Shown here: positions 38,301 to 44,263 of the stretch, one piece after another
Position numbering within the stretch: the first letter of the stretch is position 1
Layout: the number at the start of each line of letters is the position of its first letter
Source of the DNA: Limnoperna fortunei
Taxonomy: Eukaryota > Mollusca > Bivalvia > Mytilida > Modiolidae
Direction: 5' to 3'
NCBI GenBank assembly: GCA_944474755.1
Contig: OX104111.1
Location: 100,865,178 to 100,929,177, forward strand
Length of the DNA: 64,000 nt
Notes under the pieces: generated by a model
The model's database searches: none
Told to the model about the DNA's origin: nothing
Seen by the model: only the letters and a program-made list of their open reading frames with translations
Translations under genes and position numbers: made by a program

Positions 38301-39392
38301 ATATATATATAAAAAAAGCTTCAATGCAAATGCAAACATGAGGTGGGACAGAGGAATGAAAATTACTAACAGACAAACAAACAATCAGCTAACTGATTCC
38401 CACTCCTACCATTATGGATTGCAAAAGCAATATATTTTGAACAAACTTACTCTTCTACCCTCAATCGTATACAGTCTCCATATAGCAGTTTTAAACATTT
38501 CACTCAAGTCTTCTAAAATTTGGTCAAATGTCTGTGCTGTTTTTCTGTTGAACAACATAATATGTCTATTTGTAGGTTCACCATTTCTTAAAATTGTCAC
38601 TTTCTTTGGTTGATTTCTGTTGTAAACACTGGTCATATCATAATCCCTTTTAATTCTTTTCACTTTTGGTTCTTTAAACCTGACATCTTCTTTAAGCAAA
38701 TCATTAAAAGCTCTTCTGCCACTAGGTGGTCGAGTGACAAACCATGTTGGATTGTGCAAGACTCTATTTATGTCCAATGGCTTACATTTGCCTCTATTTG
38801 TGGAACACACGTAACGACCTTCATGGGTTAATCCATCCAAATTAGACACTGCATCTCGACCTTCTGGTGTGTAAACACTTCTCACACCAAAACCAAGGCC
38901 CGGAATTTTCCTTGACAATTCTAAAAGTAAAACATCCCATTTTTTATATTTTCTTGGATTAACAGGTATTTTAATGCCACTAAATGTGTAGTCACTTTCC
39001 TTGTAAAAATAACATGTTTTAGCATGATCTGGAGCTGTGAACGATTTTCGCATGTCAAGTTCAGAATCATGACCTGTGCCCATTTCAACCACACTTCTTG
39101 CATCACTTATTGGTGGCAATTTATTTCTAGGTTTCTTTTTTGGAGGTTTGTCATCATTGTCTTTTGTATCTTTAGTAGCAGCAGTTGACGGTTTGCTGCC
39201 AGTCTTCCTGGAATCTGATGCCTTAGATTCTGCTTTAGAAGCTTTGCCATCCCCTTTAGCTTTCTCATCTACAGCCTTGGGATCTTTTCCCTTTTTCTTT
39301 TTATCCTCATCTACAACCTTTGGGTCTTTTTCCTTTTTCTTTTTATCCTCTTCTACAATCTCGGGATCTTTTCCCTTTTTCTTTTTGTCCAT
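2279..39392 (-). CDS. RP1/RP1L1-like doublecortin-PLAT-beta-trefoil protein, 22 coding exons in window, 3' end beyond left edge
   Basis: Spliced gene read from consecutive in-frame exons with GT/AG borders. Exons: 38451-39392, 36054-36261, 34136-34299, 33463-33549, 32687-32819, 32326-32477, 30791-30869, 30089-30167, 28696-28786, 28363-28492, 26854-26957, 23719-23895, 21567-21782, 20711-20888, 19889-19996, 18918-18956, 16823-16983, 16238-16460, 15068-15219, 14167-14324, 11242-11297, 2279-2353. All phases join, giving at least 1237 residues: Lys-rich N-terminus (1-120), DCX1 (about 125-205), DCX2 (about 262-345), PLAT1 (about 384-511), PLAT2 (about 512-645), two beta-trefoil-like modules (about 646-913), acidic linker, PLAT3 (about 963-1090), PLAT4 (about 1091-1212), acidic tail. 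DCX domains bind microtubules, and RP1 and RP1L1 act on the photoreceptor axoneme. PLAT domains usually bind lipids or proteins and are repeated in LOXHD1. An axonemal or ciliary role is inferred. The start ATG is the first Met of the Lys-rich exon. The exact orthology (RP1, RP1L1 or a separate family) is not settled. Confidence 0.9.
7508..8571. mobile_element. Pearl-like (Helitron-type non-autonomous) element with about five tandem core units
   Basis: Five diverged units of roughly 120-160 bp, each with ACATCATCTCATGATGATA-like then CATGCCAAATATC and GACCTTGAGGTCAAAGGTCA-like parts. The right end is the hairpin TCTCCCC...GGGGAGA, and the left end has TCTCCCCTTCC in inverse relation to it. 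The layout resembles the pearl elements described in bivalves. Confidence 0.6.
9531..9650 (-). mobile_element. SINE-like retroposon, 120 bp, poly-A tail, perfect 9-bp target duplication
   Basis: On the minus strand it reads CGCAGGTCGGGGGTTCTCTC ... CTCCGGCTTCCTCCCC ... AACACCATTCA followed by a 15-16 A tail. GAATTGATT flanks both sides (9522-9530 and 9651-9659). It has landed inside an older repeat that is also present at 9170-9275 and 29510-29610. No tRNA-like A/B boxes are visible, so this may be a truncated SINE body. Confidence 0.8.
11242..15219 (-). CDS. Exons 19-21: PLAT/LH2 domain 4
   Basis: Exons 15068-15219 (152 nt), 14167-14324 (158 nt) and 11242-11297 (56 nt). The domain starts LRYHVIVTTGKDDGSDTKAN, has the INIAGDRGDTGKRRLL turn, FHIEAVSLGTLQKVTIGHDG, GWYLEEVVIREF and KWLDTGEEDRKIERVLYVK. 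Exon 21 can end at a GTAGGT donor (after 11242), which joins in phase 1 to the exon at 2279-2353. If that donor is not used, translation runs two codons further to a TGA at 11234-11236, which gives a natural short isoform. Confidence 0.9.
12640..12851. mobile_element. Short pearl-like element, one core unit
   Basis: Core with GACCTTGAGGTCAAGATCAA, then ACGGACGGACAGAC, then a terminal hairpin ending GGGGCCCTAA. The left end has the inverse GGGCCCCC. It lies in the intron between exons 20 and 21. Confidence 0.55.
13507..13632 (+). mobile_element. SINE-like retroposon, second copy, (AAAC)n tail and 12-bp target duplication
   Basis: The same body as 9531-9650 on the plus strand, differing at few positions, with the tail CAAACAAACAAACAAAC. 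Flanked by CCCTTATCTGTA (13495-13506) and CCCTAATCTGTA (13633-13644), one mismatch. It is inserted in a dispersed repeat related to 945-1300. Confidence 0.8.
14691..14834 (+). repeat. Minisatellite, four copies of a 29-42 bp unit
   Basis: GACCTTTACTATAACCACCA followed by CCTACCAAAT occurs four times. The last three copies are separated by ATTTGAATATTT, giving a 42-43-bp period. It lies in the intron between exons 19 and 20. Confidence 0.9.
15568..15780 (+). repeat. Diverged SINE-like body with a 62-bp direct duplication next to it
   Basis: 15715-15775 matches the SINE-like body in plus orientation (CAATAAAAACTGGATGCCAT). Upstream a segment with CTTGAAAAATTGTTAATTAA and AAGGATTGTCAGTTTTCCTG is present twice in tandem (about 15568-15630 and 15631-15692). 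Confidence 0.5.
16238..16983 (-). CDS. Exons 17-18: PLAT/LH2 domain 3
   Basis: Exons 16823-16983 (161 nt) and 16238-16460 (223 nt). The domain begins WSIQVSTLESLDENADVALV, has the VYGDLGTSGSILLG turn, then VGTIYKIRLELIPRG, and ends FNKWLSRVQDDKEVMRE. It lacks the IGHDN sequence of the other PLATs (LELIPRGSANPSW instead), so this surface may have lost a ligand site. The exon layout mirrors PLAT1, with exons 4 and 5 fused. Confidence 0.9.
17161..17216 (+). repeat. 26-bp tandem duplication
   Basis: CAGTATTTTCCTTTGATCTT followed by TATATG occurs twice in a row, just upstream of exon 17 in gene order. Confidence 0.85.
17333..17403. repeat. 71-bp foldback hairpin
   Basis: AGATGCATTTTCTCGTC and its inverse GACAAGAAAATGCATCT enclose a smaller hairpin AGGGCGACAGCCCT. 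The arms pair almost completely. Confidence 0.75.
18918..19996 (-). CDS. Exons 15-16: acidic/charged linker, including a 39-nt microexon
   Basis: Exon 15 (19889-19996) codes for a low-complexity linker with an EEEEMGREE run and PVKPKAEPIKKDF. Exon 16 (18918-18956) is only 39 nt (13 codons, YVTDDMDLTVFG core), bounded by ATATAG on its acceptor side and GTGAGT on its donor side. Both exons start and end in phase 1, so the microexon can be skipped without shifting the frame. It joins the linker to PLAT3, which starts DGDWSIQV. Confidence 0.75.
19340..19470 (-). repeat. Diverged copy of the 9531-type SINE-like body
   Basis: Contains ATCATGGCATCCAGTTTTTA and AGTACCCCGATAAAACCC in the same plus-strand orientation as 9531-9650, then a further shared part (CAATCCTTGTCA). 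Older, without clear tail or duplication. Confidence 0.5.
20711..21782 (-). CDS. Exons 13-14: second beta-trefoil-like module
   Basis: Exons 21567-21782 and 20711-20888. Repeats seen: VMMNTSSSQCININ, then GAHFMVHKVDTGGFRMFESI with PGKYIRLKDGKI, then SHFMVQKHPDGGYISLQSAS with GLYLGMKPDGRV. The second and third align well (HFMVxK..xGGx..xxSxxxxGxYxxxxDG), as expected for two lobes of a trefoil. With exons 10-12 this makes six lobes, that is two trefoils side by side. The module ends IEF at an intron of phase 1. Confidence 0.75.
21110..21505. mobile_element. Pearl-like element with two core units
   Basis: Two units of about 130-150 bp sharing ACAGGAAGTATATATGAAAC-type and CATATAAAATTTCAAGTG parts, then AGGACAGACGGACAG and a hairpin TATACCCC...GGGGGTATA. 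The left end repeats TATACCCCTGCT in inverse relation to the right end. Confidence 0.6.
21985..23462. mobile_element. Pearl-like element interrupted by a second one
   Basis: The left part (about 21985-22065, with GATACCCCTGATTCC and AAACAGGAAGGTGATG) and the right part (about 23285-23462, ending GGACAGACAAACAGAC and the hairpin TATACCACCCTC...GTGGGGGTATA) belong to the type at 21110-21505. They are split by the tandem element at 22070-23284. Confidence 0.5.
22070..23284. mobile_element. Tandem-unit element with GCTCACCTGA/TCAGGTGAGC ends
   Basis: Seven units containing GACCATCCAAACAATATTGC, TTTCAGAGAAGAAGCC, CATAGGGTCCTATGTTAAAC and GGCGGCCATTTTGAATTTCC. Unit starts are near 22166, 22293, 22460, 22624, 22793, 22960 and 23126 (mostly about 167 bp apart). 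The right end has CGACGACGACGGACGC and a 31-nt hairpin (23251-23281) ending GAGCTAA. The left end has the inverse GCTCACCTGA. Helitron-like layout. Confidence 0.7.
23719..28492 (-). CDS. Exons 10-12: first beta-trefoil-like module
   Basis: Exons 28363-28492, 26854-26957 and 23719-23895 follow PLAT2. Three related segments are visible: QVKFYSLASGKALRAK, AMVRMFNSVRNPNHFLAI and RSVILESVKNPLQFVTIGED. Each has the hydrophobic-x-S-x-x-N-P-x-x-hydrophobic pattern of beta-trefoil (fascin/FGF-like) repeats. The assignment rests on this repeat pattern only, and a structure prediction would be needed to decide between trefoil subfamilies. The donor of exon 12 (GTATAA) is weak but gives the correct phase-0 join. 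Confidence 0.75.
24935..25738. mobile_element. 800-bp TIR element (Tc1/pogo-like ends)
   Basis: The ends ATTACCGTA...TGTATTGTCCGC and (inverted) ATTACTGTA...TTGTATTGTCCGC match over about 30 bp and sit between TA dinucleotides. The motif ATTGTCCGCA recurs inside. No transposase-coding frame was recognised. It lies in intron 11 of the DCX-PLAT gene. Confidence 0.55.
26203..26382 (+). repeat. GC-rich minisatellite, three copies of about 60 bp
   Basis: CATTGCAGACCTTGCACTAC, then GGCTGCAGACGAGATCCTCG and TCTCATCCCCT, is present three times, much more GC-rich than its surroundings. The repeats keep an open frame (26236-26472, plus strand), but the host gene runs on the other strand. Confidence 0.8.
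28696..32477 (-). CDS. Exons 6-9: PLAT/LH2 domain 2
   Basis: Exons 32326-32477, 30791-30869, 30089-30167 and 28696-28786. The domain starts IRYEVTVITGDLWNAGTNAN, has the VYITIYGDRGDTG turn, then FTVEAVSLGHLKRIIVGHDG, NGWYLEKIIV and a C-terminal KWLDEGEDDGKIVRELKI. All are conserved PLAT positions. The domain directly follows PLAT1 with almost no linker. Exons 7 and 8 are each 79 nt, and their sum equals the single 158-nt exon at the same place in PLAT4. Confidence 0.93.
28986..29465 (+). mobile_element. Degenerate retrozyme-like repeat with two hammerhead-ribozyme cores 360 bp apart
   Basis: CACTGATTCTTGATTAGATG then GAAACACGTGTCTGG at 29042-29075, and CACTGATTAGTCTTGATACT then GTAAAACC at 29402-29429, are decayed forms of the hammerhead core CTGATGAG...GAAAC followed by stem bases. 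About 55 bp upstream of each core is also repeated. The 360-bp spacing is a full unit between two ribozymes, as in bivalve retrozymes. Neither core keeps CTGATGA, so self-cleavage is not expected. Confidence 0.6.
29714..29980 (+). mobile_element. tRNA-derived SINE
   Basis: 29714-29808 resembles a tRNA with a long variable arm (Ser/Leu type). Box A is TGGCCGAGGGG (29721-29731) and box B is AGTTCGAATCC (29788-29798), followed by CCGCTGAGGG pairing loosely with the start. The non-tRNA body continues to about 29980. No CCA and no clean acceptor stem, so it is a SINE head and not a working tRNA gene. Confidence 0.7.
31302..31779. mobile_element. MITE with CTATAGTAAACGTTGCCGTG ends (copy 1)
   Basis: Inverted ends match over about 50 bp (CTATAGTAAA ... 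GTTGCCGTGTCGTTC ... CAGGTTTT ... CTGACAAAATAAAAAA). A second, diverged member in inverse orientation lies at 32848-33246. It is in the intron between exons 6 and 7 of the DCX-PLAT gene. Confidence 0.7.
32093..32201. repeat. 109-bp foldback (MITE-like hairpin)
   Basis: AGTAATTTGTTTTGC, ATGGTTTTCTCG and GTATTGCAT on the left pair with ATGCAATAC, CGAGAAAACCAT and GCAAAACAAATTACT on the right around a 20-nt loop. Confidence 0.75.
32687..34299 (-). CDS. Exons 3-5: PLAT/LH2 domain 1
   Basis: Exons 34136-34299, 33463-33549 and 32687-32819 code for one PLAT beta-sandwich. It begins RWKVVCVTNKNRHAGTQAQV, with the typical TLTVYGHKGNSGP strand-turn. It continues with VGEIYKIRIGHDNSGDSPGW and ends with the aromatic motif CHRWMARDEDDGEITREI. 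The pattern VxIxxxGxxGxxG ... IGHDNxGxxxxW ... RWxxxxEDDG is that of LOXHD1-type PLAT repeats. A MITE (32848-33246) occupies most of the intron before exon 5 and ends about 29 bp from the splice acceptor. Confidence 0.93.
32848..33246. mobile_element. MITE, same family as 31302-31779 (copy 2, inverted)
   Basis: The ends CTATAGTAAATGCTACCTTG and (inverted) TATAGTAAACATTACCATG, and the inner GGGTTTTTGCCT, occur on both sides. Internal sequence (for example the inverse of CCATACTAAATTTTGACCTT) is shared with copy 1. The element reaches to within 29 bp of the splice acceptor of exon 5. Confidence 0.65.
36054..39392 (-). CDS. Exons 1-2: Lys-rich N-terminus and two doublecortin (DCX) domains
   Basis: Exon 1 (38451-39392, 314 codons) opens with three 14-residue units beginning KKKKGKDP or KKKKEKDP (residues 3-43), then a basic, low-complexity stretch. 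DCX1 starts near residue 125 with CYFYKESDYTFSGIKIPVNP and has the usual WDVLLLELSRKI helix and VRSVYTPEGRDAVSNLDGL core. DCX2 starts near residue 262 (KKVTILRNGEPTNRHIMLFN). It is cut by a phase-0 intron after WRLYTIEGRR and finishes in exon 2 with ILSLSNLFSGPDVLIAAGQ, a typical DCX end. The rest of exon 2 is a Ser/Arg-rich linker. Tandem DCX at the N-terminus is the hallmark of RP1/RP1L1 and DCDC2. An AG acceptor just upstream at 39428 suggests that the 5' UTR is also spliced. Confidence 0.95.
36850..37180 (+). repeat. Dispersed repeat, related to 61870-62200
   Basis: Both stretches carry CTAGTATTGCTGATGAGCAA-like, GTCATCCTGCCATGCATGGT-like and AATGTAGCGACTGG/AATGCAGCCACTGG blocks in the same order. 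No ends could be defined. Confidence 0.45.
37223..37886. mobile_element. Pearl-like element with two core units (family of 60472 and 61385)
   Basis: Core units share AAACAGGAA, CGACAGGTCTGAAAGTCGCT, ACAACTTGTGATACTGAACC and CAAATTTCAAATTGTTCTCA. A GTACGTACAGACAGAC tract follows and the end is the hairpin TGCCC...GGGCATAAAA. Two further copies lie in EIF3I introns. Confidence 0.65.
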
Positions 39393-39427
39393 TATTTCTT
39401 CCTAGTTATTTCATTTTGAAATATGTA
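39393..39427 (-). other. Probable 5' UTR part of the DCX-PLAT gene with a two-codon upstream ORF
   Basis: On the minus strand a TATTTCAG acceptor ends at 39428. The 35 nt before the start codon contain ATG AAA TAA at 39406-39414, a two-codon upstream ORF (Met-Lys-stop). If the UTR is spliced as proposed, this mini-ORF would precede the main start by 13 nt and could damp translation. Confidence 0.4.
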
Positions 39428-39877
39428 CTGAAATAAAAAAATTATACTTTTTGAGAAATTTATGACAAATATAATTGTCAGGAATATGTGAATACATGTA
39501 AAATAACTTTAAGAGAGTACCTTTCTTACAGCCTAACACTGATCTGCATCTCAAATGAAGCCTAGAGATCTATCAATATTTTATATGTACATTCTTTTCG
39601 CATAAAATTTGATACCAGGAGCAACACAAGTTAATAGTATTGTATGAGATAACGTTTAAGTGCTAAGTGAGAGATGTCTAATTGTTAAAATGTTCAAATC
39701 CAATTATTATTACTTTCACGTCCTGAAATACTGCTTGCTGGATGTGAAACAACAGTCAATCAATCAACACAAGTTAACATAAAGGCATGAAATAGCCAGA
39801 TAACAGATTTTATTATATATATTTATAAAAAACATTGTACATGAACAAAAGTAACTCTTGGTAGTTAAAAGAAATAT

Positions 39878-41409
39878 AGGCCACACCAATTTAATTTTTT
39901 GTTCTTCGGATTTTTGTCATTTTAAAACGGGGCGAGCGAGCGAAATAATAATTTTAATATTATTATTTAATTTTAAAATATCATAGGCGAACAGAAAAAT
40001 TTGAGGCGAGCGATAACTTTTTTTAATTTTAATTTTTTTTTAAATAAGAAAATGTACTTTCATCAATGTATATATTCGCAAAATTCAGTTTCATTGTGAT
40101 TTTCTTTCAGAATTTGGCATACTATGCTTACCTGAAGATTACCAAAGCATGTAAATGAATAAATGAATTATATTTTGTAATTATGGGTTCATCATTCAAA
40201 TTATGTACAATCAATTGCACCTTTTAAACAATTCAGTATTGTAGGTCACATACAACATTCTACATATATGACTTTCAAAGCATTAGAGACAGATGGAAGC
40301 TAATTAATGAATGCATGTCACATCTTCTTTTGCAAAAATATATTTTTTTAGACCTTATAATTTAAAATGCACAACTGACTACACTGTACATCATTTATTG
40401 ATGAAGCTTTCTAGAGGAATGAATTTAAAAATGTCATAAAATAGGTTATATCCCATTCATTGTGTTTTCTGTAATATTCCCATTTAGTGAGACTTTCCTC
40501 TTTTGATCGAACAACCAAAGACAATCCAAAATTAAGATACAATGTCCAATTTTTGAGAGAAAAAATTCAAGTCCCATGCAAACCAATAGAAAAAAGAGCT
40601 ATATATGAAAAATGACAATAAGACAACAACCAGTTCAAACAGTTATATGCTAACTCTTAATAAAAATTACTTGAACTTTTCCACAAATAACACAGAACAA
40701 CCATTATCAGTCATTTCATTATCATTTTTTTTACATATCACAACCCTTGCAACAATGTTAACAAATTTAATAAGCATTGTAGTTTCTGTTGTCATTTTGT
40801 TTTATCTTAGTGGAGATAAACATAAATCGAATGTGCTTCATTACTTAGGCTAAATGTTCACCATGCTGTTGCAACCAAAAGTTTCTGAGTGTCAGTCGAA
40901 TTAAGGTTTTTGGTCATCCATCTGGCAATCCTGCTCCAACATCGTATCTACTATAAATATAAATATTACTCACAAACTTTTATTTCACATTTTTTATATT
41001 TAAATGTTCCTGTAACCTCGTTTTACGTTTATTATGTCGGCACTAAGGTCGAAATGATTGATTTTGACACATCTTTGAAAAAGCTGTGCCAACGCACCAC
41101 CACTGAAATAAATCGCCGTGTTTTGGACAACCATGCCTTCCTTTATGACCAATATCCACACGACTACTAAAACGGTATGATTGTTTCTTTTCCTTTTTCA
41201 AAATACATCAATATTTTTGTTTGTGATGCAATAAAACGGCAGTTACATTAAGTGTTCACAAGATTACGATTTCCAGATTAAAATTTAAAAAATTCCAGAT
41301 GATTTTCCCGGAACGGGGAGCAGAAATTTTTTTTTAATATTATCTTTTCGATTTCGATAAAATATGTGTGGTCGGGTCCGTAGAACAAGAAATTTATTTG
41401 GTGTGGCCT
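39878..41409. mobile_element. 1.5-kb TIR element with AGGCCACACCAA termini
   Basis: Left end AGGCCACACCAATTTAATTT and the inverse of the right end AGGCCACACCAAATAAATTT match over about 33 bp. The interior holds a GC-richer segment (41000-41170) with an ORF at 40889-41170 (93 aa) that I do not recognise. No transposase motif is visible. Confidence 0.7.
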
Positions 41410-42361
41410 TACTTATTTCTGATGTTCCAGATAAAGTGAAAGTTAGATTTTACAGAACATCAATCTTTACTGTTAATTCTGGTTATATACAGTATCAAAG
41501 TTAATTGTGTAAAAAGTTTTTTACTCACAATGCATTCTTAATTTTATTTAGTGAACACCATAAATTTAAATTTTTTATACTAAAACATATTAGAGATATA
41601 TCCCTCATATATTATATATCACTATAGTGTTCAATTTGCCTTGGATAATGCAGACTAAGAAAAATACTTTCTATCACAAGTGGAGAGGCATGACAAGAGA
41701 CTCTCATACCCAGGGGCAAAGATATCTTGTCCATCTTGAGGCTCTGCCAAGGCATTGGACAACAGTATATCTTTTCCCACTGCTTTAAGAATTTCTTAAA
41801 TCAGCTTTAAACAACTGCAAGATTTGATACTTTTTCTTTCCCGAGTTCCAATTTTTTTTTTATATTTCATTGTTAGTATGTTTAGTAGCCATTTGTGAAT
41901 GTATTGTACATAAAGGTTTGGCAGTCATTTGTGAATGTAAGTACATAAATGTGACCTCAGTGATGTCATTATAAGCTATCTCATCAGTGACACATAGAAC
42001 TCTTATTATTACCTCGTCACAAAAGAAAATATTTTGAAACACTAACCTATATTCTCAACCAAGACAAAACATTCTTATAATTCCTATCATGGCCATGCCA
42101 TCTTGAAGAATCATATATTATGGATTGAAAAACAAATATGGATTAAAATCAATTAAATGTCATGAATATACTGTGCCACCTTATGAATTCACTAAACTTT
42201 ATTTTTACAAATATTTCAAAGAATTATATTAAATATTTTTGCAATATGAACATTTATTGACAAATTTATGACTGCATCTTAAACAAACACTTTACATGGT
42301 ACCTGCAAAACTAATAAAATACTTTTTTAAGCAGGAAGACATTTCAAATTTGAATAATTTC

Positions 42362-42841
42362 AGGCCATAATTAAAAATATGTTTGTTTGCACTAACGCGA
42401 GCGACCGGGAAAAAACCCGCCGACCCGGAAGTTTTTTATTAGCCCAAAAAACGAATGTTTTTTTCCGGAATTTTCCCGTTGTCGTTTCCGTCATTGTTCC
42501 ATCTTTACAATTATCGACATATTTCCGGTTTGTAAATTCTGCAAAATCATGGACAGATTCACTCTGTCTTCGTCTGTCAGGTTGAAATACAGCGAATCGA
42601 ACAAAACGAAACCATTGATTCAAAATCGGCTGTACAGTTCTTCAGTACACATGAAATTAATGACAGCATTTAATGCAGTCATAGTATGTATTAGTTTGAA
42701 ACTCGTTTTCGGGAAAACATCGACACATTTTCATATACCGGTATGATGCAAAAAAAAAAAAAAAAGTTTACCTACCTACCTACCCAACCTGAAAACAATG
42801 GGTAGGGTAAGTCCAAACTGAAATATTTTTAAGTGTGGCCT
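42362..42841. mobile_element. 480-bp TIR element, same terminal family (AGGCCA)
   Basis: Left AGGCCATAATTAAAAATAT and inverse right AGGCCACACTTAAAAATAT match over about 35 bp with few changes. The interior is relatively GC-rich (42390-42620), with a poly-A run and (TACC)n near the right end. ORFs inside (42360-42746) do not resemble any known family. Confidence 0.65.
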
Positions 42842-42992
42842 CAAATAATGAATTTTTTCTTAGCATATGTTTAATAAATCCCACCTTTACATATGCAGTC
42901 TTTGCATTCATTGAATAAAGCAAATATGCCGTGGTTTTTTTACAATCAGTGACGGGAGGTATGGAGTGTTATTTATGCATTAAATTGCCCAT

Positions 42993-43271
42993 TCAGATTG
43001 TATGAAGTGTTTGCCTTCTATCATCACACATTTGGCACAAAGACCCCACCAAACTGGTTTCATAGAAGATAGACTTTGCCCAGGCTGATAGAGGGAAGCA
43101 CATCTCAACAAGATCGATGCAATCATTAATTGCAACATCTTCATGATAGTTTCCATACTGCTGCCTAAAGTTGGAGAGAGACAACTTACACTCGTGGAGA
43201 ATAAATTTAATGAAAAAACAGTTCAACGATGACTTTGCAGTGGCAGACTTCAAGTTAAAAGACCCTTCCAT
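42993..43271 (-). other. Unassigned 92-codon ORF
   Basis: Minus-strand ORF with balanced composition and several Cys (HECKLSL, DCIDLVEMCFP, SLCQMCDD). A plus-strand ORF (43171-43440) overlaps it. Neither is recognised. It lies between two MITEs, so a decayed transposon gene is the most likely origin. Confidence 0.2.
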
Positions 43272-43302
43272 GGAAGCCTACTTATCATCCAAACCCGTAT
43301 TA

Positions 43303-43455
43303 CAGGGCTGTCAAGTTTTGATGAGCTGCTCGCGTGAGATTTGCCTAAAAATTGAAAGATCAAAGGAAAAAATAAAAACATCAAAGAAATTTGCTGCCAA
43401 ATTGTGGACTAGATGTGTGAGTCTCACGCGAGTTGCGTGAGACTTGACAGGCCTG
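43303..43455. mobile_element. 153-bp foldback/hAT-like MITE
   Basis: The ends CAGGGCTGTCAAGT and (inverted) CAGGCCTGTCAAGT are followed inside by inverted CGCGTGAGA blocks. CAGGG/CTGTCAA ends are typical of hAT elements. The flanking target duplication is unclear (GTATTA against GTATAA). Confidence 0.6.
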
Positions 43456-43601
43456 GTATAACAACTGTGTTACTCAACACAAAAAACATTTGAACTCTAC
43501 CTTGACTATCCTTTTATTTTGATATAAGCCCAATTTAAACACCCCTGGGATCAGCTTAGATAAGTGGTCAGGAGACACCTGCCTATACCACTAACCTTAT
43601 G

Positions 43602-44263
43602 TCGGGTCCATAGAAATACCCAAGAATACCTTATAAAACTACAAAATTGACATAAAAACAATATTTTTGTGTAAAAAGTACATATTGCAAGATGTGACAT
43701 ATTTTTCATGAACAACTATTTTAATATAGAAAAACTTGAAATTGTTGTCATGTAGACACTGGTTAAAATGACAGTGTTAAAGTGTTAAGCAGTCTTAGTC
43801 TGTTTAAAAGTTGTATGTACTCTATTTATGGTGGAAAATGTTTAAACTTAAGTCAGCACAGTATGCTATGACATAAAATAATGTAAGAAAAAAAAAACCA
43901 ACACATTTTGGAAACATTTGATATTACCCTTTTATATGATATTATTTCAATCAAGACATCAATGGAGGGCAGCTGCATGGTGATAATATGTTCGATCTTT
44001 AATTATTTTATTTTAAAATTGTGAAGTCTAATACATGTAAATATTTATTTTAAGTGAATTTTCGTAGTTTACTATTTGTTGTTTATTTACAACCAAAAAA
44101 TGTTACTATAACAATAGTAGGGAGCTTCATAAATCGACATTTGGCACCTTTTTACAAAAAAATTTATTAGTTTAAATGTATACAACACATTTTAGTATTA
44201 AAAAATTTCATTTCATGTCCATTTTGTAGTTTTATGAGGTATTCTTGGGTATTTCTATGGTCC
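43602..44263. mobile_element. 660-bp hAT-like MITE with 8-bp target-site duplication
   Basis: About 50-bp inverted repeats (left near 43608-43656, right near 44215-44262) sharing CCATAGAAATACCCAAGAAT and ATAAAACTACAAAAT. ACCTTATG is present directly outside both ends (43594-43601 and 44264-44271), an 8-bp duplication as hAT elements make. The interior is AT-rich and non-coding. Confidence 0.75.
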
